Of a stretch of 17,337 nucleotides of DNA, positions 14,401 through 17,337 are shown one piece after another. Made by a program: the position numbers and the translations under genes. The stretch is taken from positions 1 to 17,337 of the forward strand of contig JALRGZ010000168.1 of the NCBI GenBank assembly GCA_023253295.1, read 5' to 3'. The notes under the pieces are model-generated. The model had not been told where the DNA came from and did no database searches. It worked only from the letters and a program-made list of their open reading frames with translations. How positions within the stretch are numbered: position 1 is the first letter of the stretch; each line of letters begins with the position of its first letter. The DNA comes from Flavobacterium sp. (GTDB taxonomy: Bacteria; Bacteroidota; Bacteroidia; Flavobacteriales; Flavobacteriaceae).

Positions 14401-17337
14401 AACCCTTAGCAAATCAGGTATTGTGTCAGAGTGAAACCGCTGCGGCATTAACTGTAGTTGGTTCAGGTGTTAATGGTGCTTTTAGCTATCAGTGGTATCA
14501 GAGTACGGTCAATAATACTGCTTCAGGTACAGCGATATCCGGGGAGACAAGTGCTACTTATCTGCCATCAACTACTACAGCAGGTACTAAGTATTATTAT
14601 GCAGTTTTGACACAAGCTGGTGCAGGTTGTAGCGTTACAAGTAATGTGGCAACAGTTCAGGTAAGTGTTTCTCCTTCAGTTAGTGCTCAGCCTACTCCAA
14701 GTACGGTTTGTATTGGAGATACTCCGGCAAATTTGTCTTTTACTATAAGCAATGGAGTGGGAACACCAACCTATCAATGGTATTCCAATACTTCTAATTC
14801 AAATATAGGAGGAAATAGTTTAGCTGGTGAAACCAATGCTACTTATCAGCCTATGGCAACTACAGCAGGAACAGTGTATTATTATTGTGTGATTAATTTT
14901 CCGTCTTTAGCAGGAGCTTGTGGTGTTGTAAAAACTAATGCAACGGCTGTAACAGTAAATGCAAAACCGAATATTACTGCTGAAAGTGCAATTATTTGTA
15001 GTACCAATACTTTTACAGTTACACCAGCAAATTCTGGTTTTAATATTATTCCTGCAGGAACAACTTATACCTGGACTAATCCAACAATAAATCCTCCCGG
15101 AACAATTACAGGAGCTAGTGCTCAATCGACTCCTCAATTGAATATAAGCCAAACATTAATCAATACTTCTGTAAATCCTTCTGTAGTAAGCTATACTGTA
15201 ACTCCAACTTCAGGTATTTGTATTGGAAATAGTTTTACTGTTTCAGTAACTGTCAATCCTGCTATTAATGCTAATGTGGTTATCAATGATAATAAATGTT
15301 TTGGTGCAGATAATGCTTCTATTTCAACTAATATAACAGGAGGAATTCCCTTTACTTCAGGTTCACCTTATACGATATCTTGGACGGGACCTAATAGTTT
15401 TACTTCTTCAGAAACAACTATTTCAAATTTAGAGCCTGGTGATTATAATTTGAGTATCACCGATAATGGTAATTGTCCTTTTTCAAAAACATATAAAATT
15501 ACCGAGCCTACTGAAATTGTTATTCAAGAAGTTGATATAAAAAATGTAAGTTGTTTAGGGAGTAATGATGGAAGAATTGATATTGATGTGACAGGAGGAA
15601 CAGGAAGTTATACTTATGCCTGGACTAAAAATGGAGCTCCATTTGCCATGACACAGGATATTTCAAATTTGGGATCGGGTGATTATGTAGTGACTGTAAC
15701 CGATTCTAATAATTGCGGACCTAAAACAGCTTCTTTTACTATTACAGAGCCGCCATTATTGGTGGTGAGTTTGATGAATAAAACAGATGTAGTTTGTTAT
15801 GGAGAGGCAACGGGGGCCATTAATGTAACTGTTTCGGGAGGAATGCCTTCTGTTTCTGGTTATAATTTTGCTTGGACAGGTCCCAACGGATTTACAAGTA
15901 CGAATCAAAATGTAACAAATCTGGTGGCGGGAGATTATGTTTTGACTGTAACTGATAGTCAGTCTTGTTCTAAAGATTTGTCTGTTTCTATTTCACAATC
16001 AGATGAAATTAAAATCACATATAGTACCACAGCAATATTATGTTATGGAGATAATAATGCTTCGATTACGACTTCTATTTCCGGAGGTACTCCGCCATAT
16101 CAATATACCTGGAGTAATTTAGCAACAACATTAAATCAGACTAATTTATCGGCGGGTGATTATACGATTTTTGTTACTGATAATGCAGCTTGTACTATGT
16201 CTGAAACAATATCAATTCCAGAAGCAGCTATTTTTACAGTGAATCCTGTTAAAAAAGAAATTAGCTGTAACGGAGCTCATGATGGAAGTATTGCTTTGAA
16301 TTTAGTAGGAGGGAAAGCTCCGGTAACTTTAGTTTGGAGTGATGGAAGTACTTCGGGATTAACGAGAAATAATTTAGGACCAGGAACTTATACTGCTACT
16401 ATTTCTGATGGAACGCCTTGTCAAATTGTTAGAACATTTGACTTTCAGGAGCCACAGCCTTTAGTATTATCTGCAAATATTACTAATGCATTTGATTGTG
16501 ATAATGCGAATAGTGGTGCAATCAATCTTTTAGTTTCAGGAGGAACAGCTCCTTTTAGCTATTTATGGTCTAATGGTGCCACAACAGAGGATTTAATTGA
16601 TGTTCCGGCAGGGAATTATTCTGTTACAGTAACCGATGCAAGAGGTTGTCAAAAAACAGTTCCGTATTCCATAAATAGACCTCCTCCAATTGAAATAGGT
16701 GTCGTTACTAAAACCGATTTTAATTGTGATACCAAAGAAGTAAAACAAAATTTTACGGCTCAGGTTTCAGGAGGTTTACCACCCTATCAATTAAGCTGGT
16801 CAAGTGGTAATGTAAGTGGAGCGAATAATGAAATTATGACTACTAATCAAAATGGAACGATTCTCTTAGATGTAACTGACGCCTTAGGTTGTAATTCAAA
16901 TTATACCTTTAATGTTGATATTCCAACATTAGGAAGTCCTTCATTTGAAGCAAATTCTTTTGCTTTCACTAATTACGGTTTATACTCTATTGAAGATCCA
17001 ATTCAATTTACGAATACAGCAACAGAAGGTTTTATTGCTGTTTCATGGAATTTTGGCGATGGCTCTGTTTCCAGTGAAATCAATCCGGTGCATGTTTTTA
17101 AAAAAGAAGGAAGTTATTTAGTCAATCAAAGAGTAACGTATCCATTGGGATGTGCATATAATTATACACTGAGAATTGAGATTAAAAAAGGTTATAATTT
17201 AATGTATCCAAATGCTTTTACGCCTAATAAAGATGGTTTTAATGATTATTTTTTACCTGTTTTTAAAGGATTGTCAAATATTACATTTGATGTTTATGAT
17301 ACCTGGGGCGGATTAATTTACTCAGAAAAAGGGATAG
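11409..17337 (+). CDS. Giant SprB-like T9SS adhesin, cut by the window end
   Basis: One stop-free frame runs from ATG 11409 to the window end, about 1976 residues, and is 3'-truncated. A signal peptide (MKQLYTIILFSFLFCAIPTLKA) is followed by a TAPYTFTYK-type domain. PKD domains come next, with WDFGDG (171), DWGDG (271), YGDG (362), WDFGDG (473) and YAWSF (652). After a PKD-like unit come four Ig-like repeats (about 797-1184), each with [FTA]YQW[YF] and YYY motifs. Another PKD-like unit, then seven SprB-type repeats (1284-1839; xGGxxxYxxxW, AGDYxxxVTD), follow. A last PKD domain (WNFGDG, 1880) precedes a type-B T9SS sorting domain starting YPNAFTPNKDGFNDYF (1933), cut after about 44 residues. 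By analogy with SprB of Flavobacterium johnsoniae it is probably a surface adhesin used in gliding or attachment. The ligand is unknown, and SprB itself is far longer. Confidence 0.93.
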   Translation, partial: MKQLYTIILFSFLFCAIPTLKAENKNSFYKKASTEVIDLATPTATIAGTTAVCQGAASPLITFTGTGGTAPYTFTYKLNSGSPQTISTTGTNSSVTLAVDTSVAGTFTYNLVSVHDATIPETEAVQSGTATVTVGTPITADFSFSNDNSCSGTTIQFLSSVSSSGAITYSWDFGDGTPVSNLQNPTHQFTALGCGTSTFTVTLTVTLNGCTASVSKIISVKQKPDISFNDANNPFAIDLFNNCSNAATDPVFTIKVGNTSTSTCVSSYSIDWGDGSGIENNVSFPVNHTYNLVGAYNMIISALGTNGCSNSKAYVIKNVTNPSGGIVSPGSTQNLCAPTAPINFTISNWGSNSAGTVYDIDYGDGSGIVHYTQTDLQNSSYFNASNPSASSNFPIPHSYTITNCPNSEFTAILKVSNACGETKSSVSNITVYSKPKADFNAPSQACLNTNVLFNNTSVTGYGQSCTQNVIYQWDFGDGSTSSAINPSHTYTIHGNYLVSLVAQGYCGFSDPVTKTICIESALVPQFTINNTSGCAPLAITTTNTTVETNSCTTPTYSWTVTYTPNYCGTTATIANQNTKNATYNFTEPGIYSIKLTATNSCGSVVSAAQTVEVKKPPTAIIEAIPNSCGTATVNPTATITSCAPASGTLTYAWSFPGGTPSTANTAIPPTITYNAIGNYTVSLVVTNECGVSATATQTFSVNKIPTITNTDFSQTICSGTSFLDINLTSDDPSTTFSWTGSAPAGISGYVTSGSTSTISGKVITNTNTTAGTLTYVVTPKIGSCSGTPVNFTITVNPAPVFTSQPVSSTVCQGGTAAQLAVAINSSTGTPTYQWYSNTSNSTTGGTLIPGETSTTFDPPTTTIGTIYYYAVVTLSSGGCSNLTSNVAIVTVTAQPTISQPLATQTICTGSTIATALSVTPSGGTGTATYQWFSNTTNTNSGGDSISGATNSTYTPPVFTVVGDYYYYVVVNTNGSGCGSVTSEVAYVKVLDIPTITTQPLANQVLCQSETAAALTVVGSGVNGAFSYQWYQSTVNNTASGTAISGETSATYLPSTTTAGTKYYYAVLTQAGAGCSVTSNVATVQVSVSPSVSAQPTPSTVCIGDTPANLSFTISNGVGTPTYQWYSNTSNSNIGGNSLAGETNATYQPMATTAGTVYYYCVINFPSLAGACGVVKTNATAVTVNAKPNITAESAIICSTNTFTVTPANSGFNIIPAGTTYTWTNPTINPPGTITGASAQSTPQLNISQTLINTSVNPSVVSYTVTPTSGICIGNSFTVSVTVNPAINANVVINDNKCFGADNASISTNITGGIPFTSGSPYTISWTGPNSFTSSETTISNLEPGDYNLSITDNGNCPFSKTYKITEPTEIVIQEVDIKNVSCLGSNDGRIDIDVTGGTGSYTYAWTKNGAPFAMTQDISNLGSGDYVVTVTDSNNCGPKTASFTITEPPLLVVSLMNKTDVVCYGEATGAINVTVSGGMPSVSGYNFAWTGPNGFTSTNQNVTNLVAGDYVLTVTDSQSCSKDLSVSISQSDEIKITYSTTAILCYGDNNASITTSISGGTPPYQYTWSNLATTLNQTNLSAGDYTIFVTDNAACTMSETISIPEAAIFTVNPVKKEISCNGAHDGSIALNLVGGKAPVTLVWSDGSTSGLTRNNLGPGTYTATISDGTPCQIVRTFDFQEPQPLVLSANITNAFDCDNANSGAINLLVSGGTAPFSYLWSNGATTEDLIDVPAGNYSVTVTDARGCQKTVPYSINRPPPIEIGVVTKTDFNCDTKEVKQNFTAQVSGGLPPYQLSWSSGNVSGANNEIMTTNQNGTILLDVTDALGCNSNYTFNVDIPTLGSPSFEANSFAFTNYGLYSIEDPIQFTNTATEGFIAVSWNFGDGSVSSEINPVHVFKKEGSYLVNQRVTYPLGCAYNYTLRIEIKKGYNLMYPNAFTPNKDGFNDYFLPVFKGLSNITFDVYDTWGGLIYSEKGI
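13797..14960 (+). repeat. Four tandem Ig-like repeats in the adhesin
   Basis: Four units of about 97 residues share a QP/Cys start (TVCQG, TICTG, VLCQS, TVCIG), a YQWY or YQWF strand followed by NT or ST, a GG/SG...I(P/S)GET turn, and a YYYxVV strand with a second Cys. Units 1 and 4 share the identical stretch TYQWYSNTSNS, suggesting recent duplication or gene conversion. Confidence 0.85.
15258..16925 (+). repeat. Seven SprB-type repeats in the adhesin
   Basis: Seven units of about 75-85 residues follow one plan: a Cys near the start (CFGADNAS, CLGSNDGR, CYGEATGA, CYGDNNAS, CNGAHDGS, CDNANSGA, CDTKEV), a SGGxPxYxxxW core, an AGDY/PGTY strand, and VTDxxxC with a second Cys. The seventh has lost the usual G and N/D-G turn. 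The family is named for the F. johnsoniae adhesin SprB. Confidence 0.88.

Noticed and set aside
11969..15152. Minus-strand open frames of 60-81 codons inside the adhesin gene (11969-12190, 13725-13907, 14907-15152)
   Set aside because: They lie antisense to an unbroken 1976-codon frame with clear domains. Their Ser/Thr/Cys-rich or low-complexity translations are what a repeat-rich opposite strand gives.

Overview
The window looks like chromosomal DNA of a gliding-type member of the Flavobacteriaceae, most likely Flavobacterium or a close relative. The grounds are the AT-rich sequence, two secreted proteins with the type-B C-terminal signal of the type IX secretion system (T9SS), SprB-type repeats, Bacteroidetes lipoprotein signals, A-rich leaders instead of Shine-Dalgarno sites, and upstream sites matching the Bacteroidetes -7 box TAnnTTTG. 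The genus is inferred from these traits and from remembered gene order.

Layout. Positions 31-267 (+) encode a small membrane protein. It is followed by about 520 bases without a gene, holding decayed interspersed repeats, a strong two-way terminator hairpin and a triple 14-base tandem repeat. A minus-strand block follows: rlmD (2194-3606, 23S rRNA uracil-C5 methyltransferase), a DUF6452-like lipoprotein (1585-2115) and a DUF6048-like exported protein (789-1613). The last two genes overlap. Further along the minus strand are a T9SS type-B protein with seven delta-60 repeats (3703-6234), a periplasmic protein with a C-terminal TlpA-like thioredoxin domain (6433-8658), and ilvD (8886-10574, branched-chain amino acid synthesis). 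The TlpA-like gene and ilvD are each followed by nearly the same terminator hairpin. A 196-base divergent region separates ilvD from a small plus-strand lipoprotein (10771-11223). From 11409 to the right edge runs one uninterrupted plus-strand frame of about 1976 codons, a giant SprB-like adhesin that is cut by the window end inside its type-B sorting domain.

How the genes relate. Most are independent units. rlmD and the two DUF genes probably share a transcript. The two type-B T9SS substrates probably use the same secretion machinery, whose genes are not in the window; the partner of the large adhesin (a PorP/SprF-type outer membrane protein) would be expected just past the right edge. ilvD stands alone, without ilvB, ilvN or ilvC beside it. 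I see no CRISPR array, phage, insertion sequence, tRNA or rRNA. The least explained items are the giant mosaic adhesin, the duplicated terminators, the interspersed repeat cluster at 277-760, the palindrome at 2125-2185, and the conserved but uncharacterised DUF6452/DUF6048 pair.
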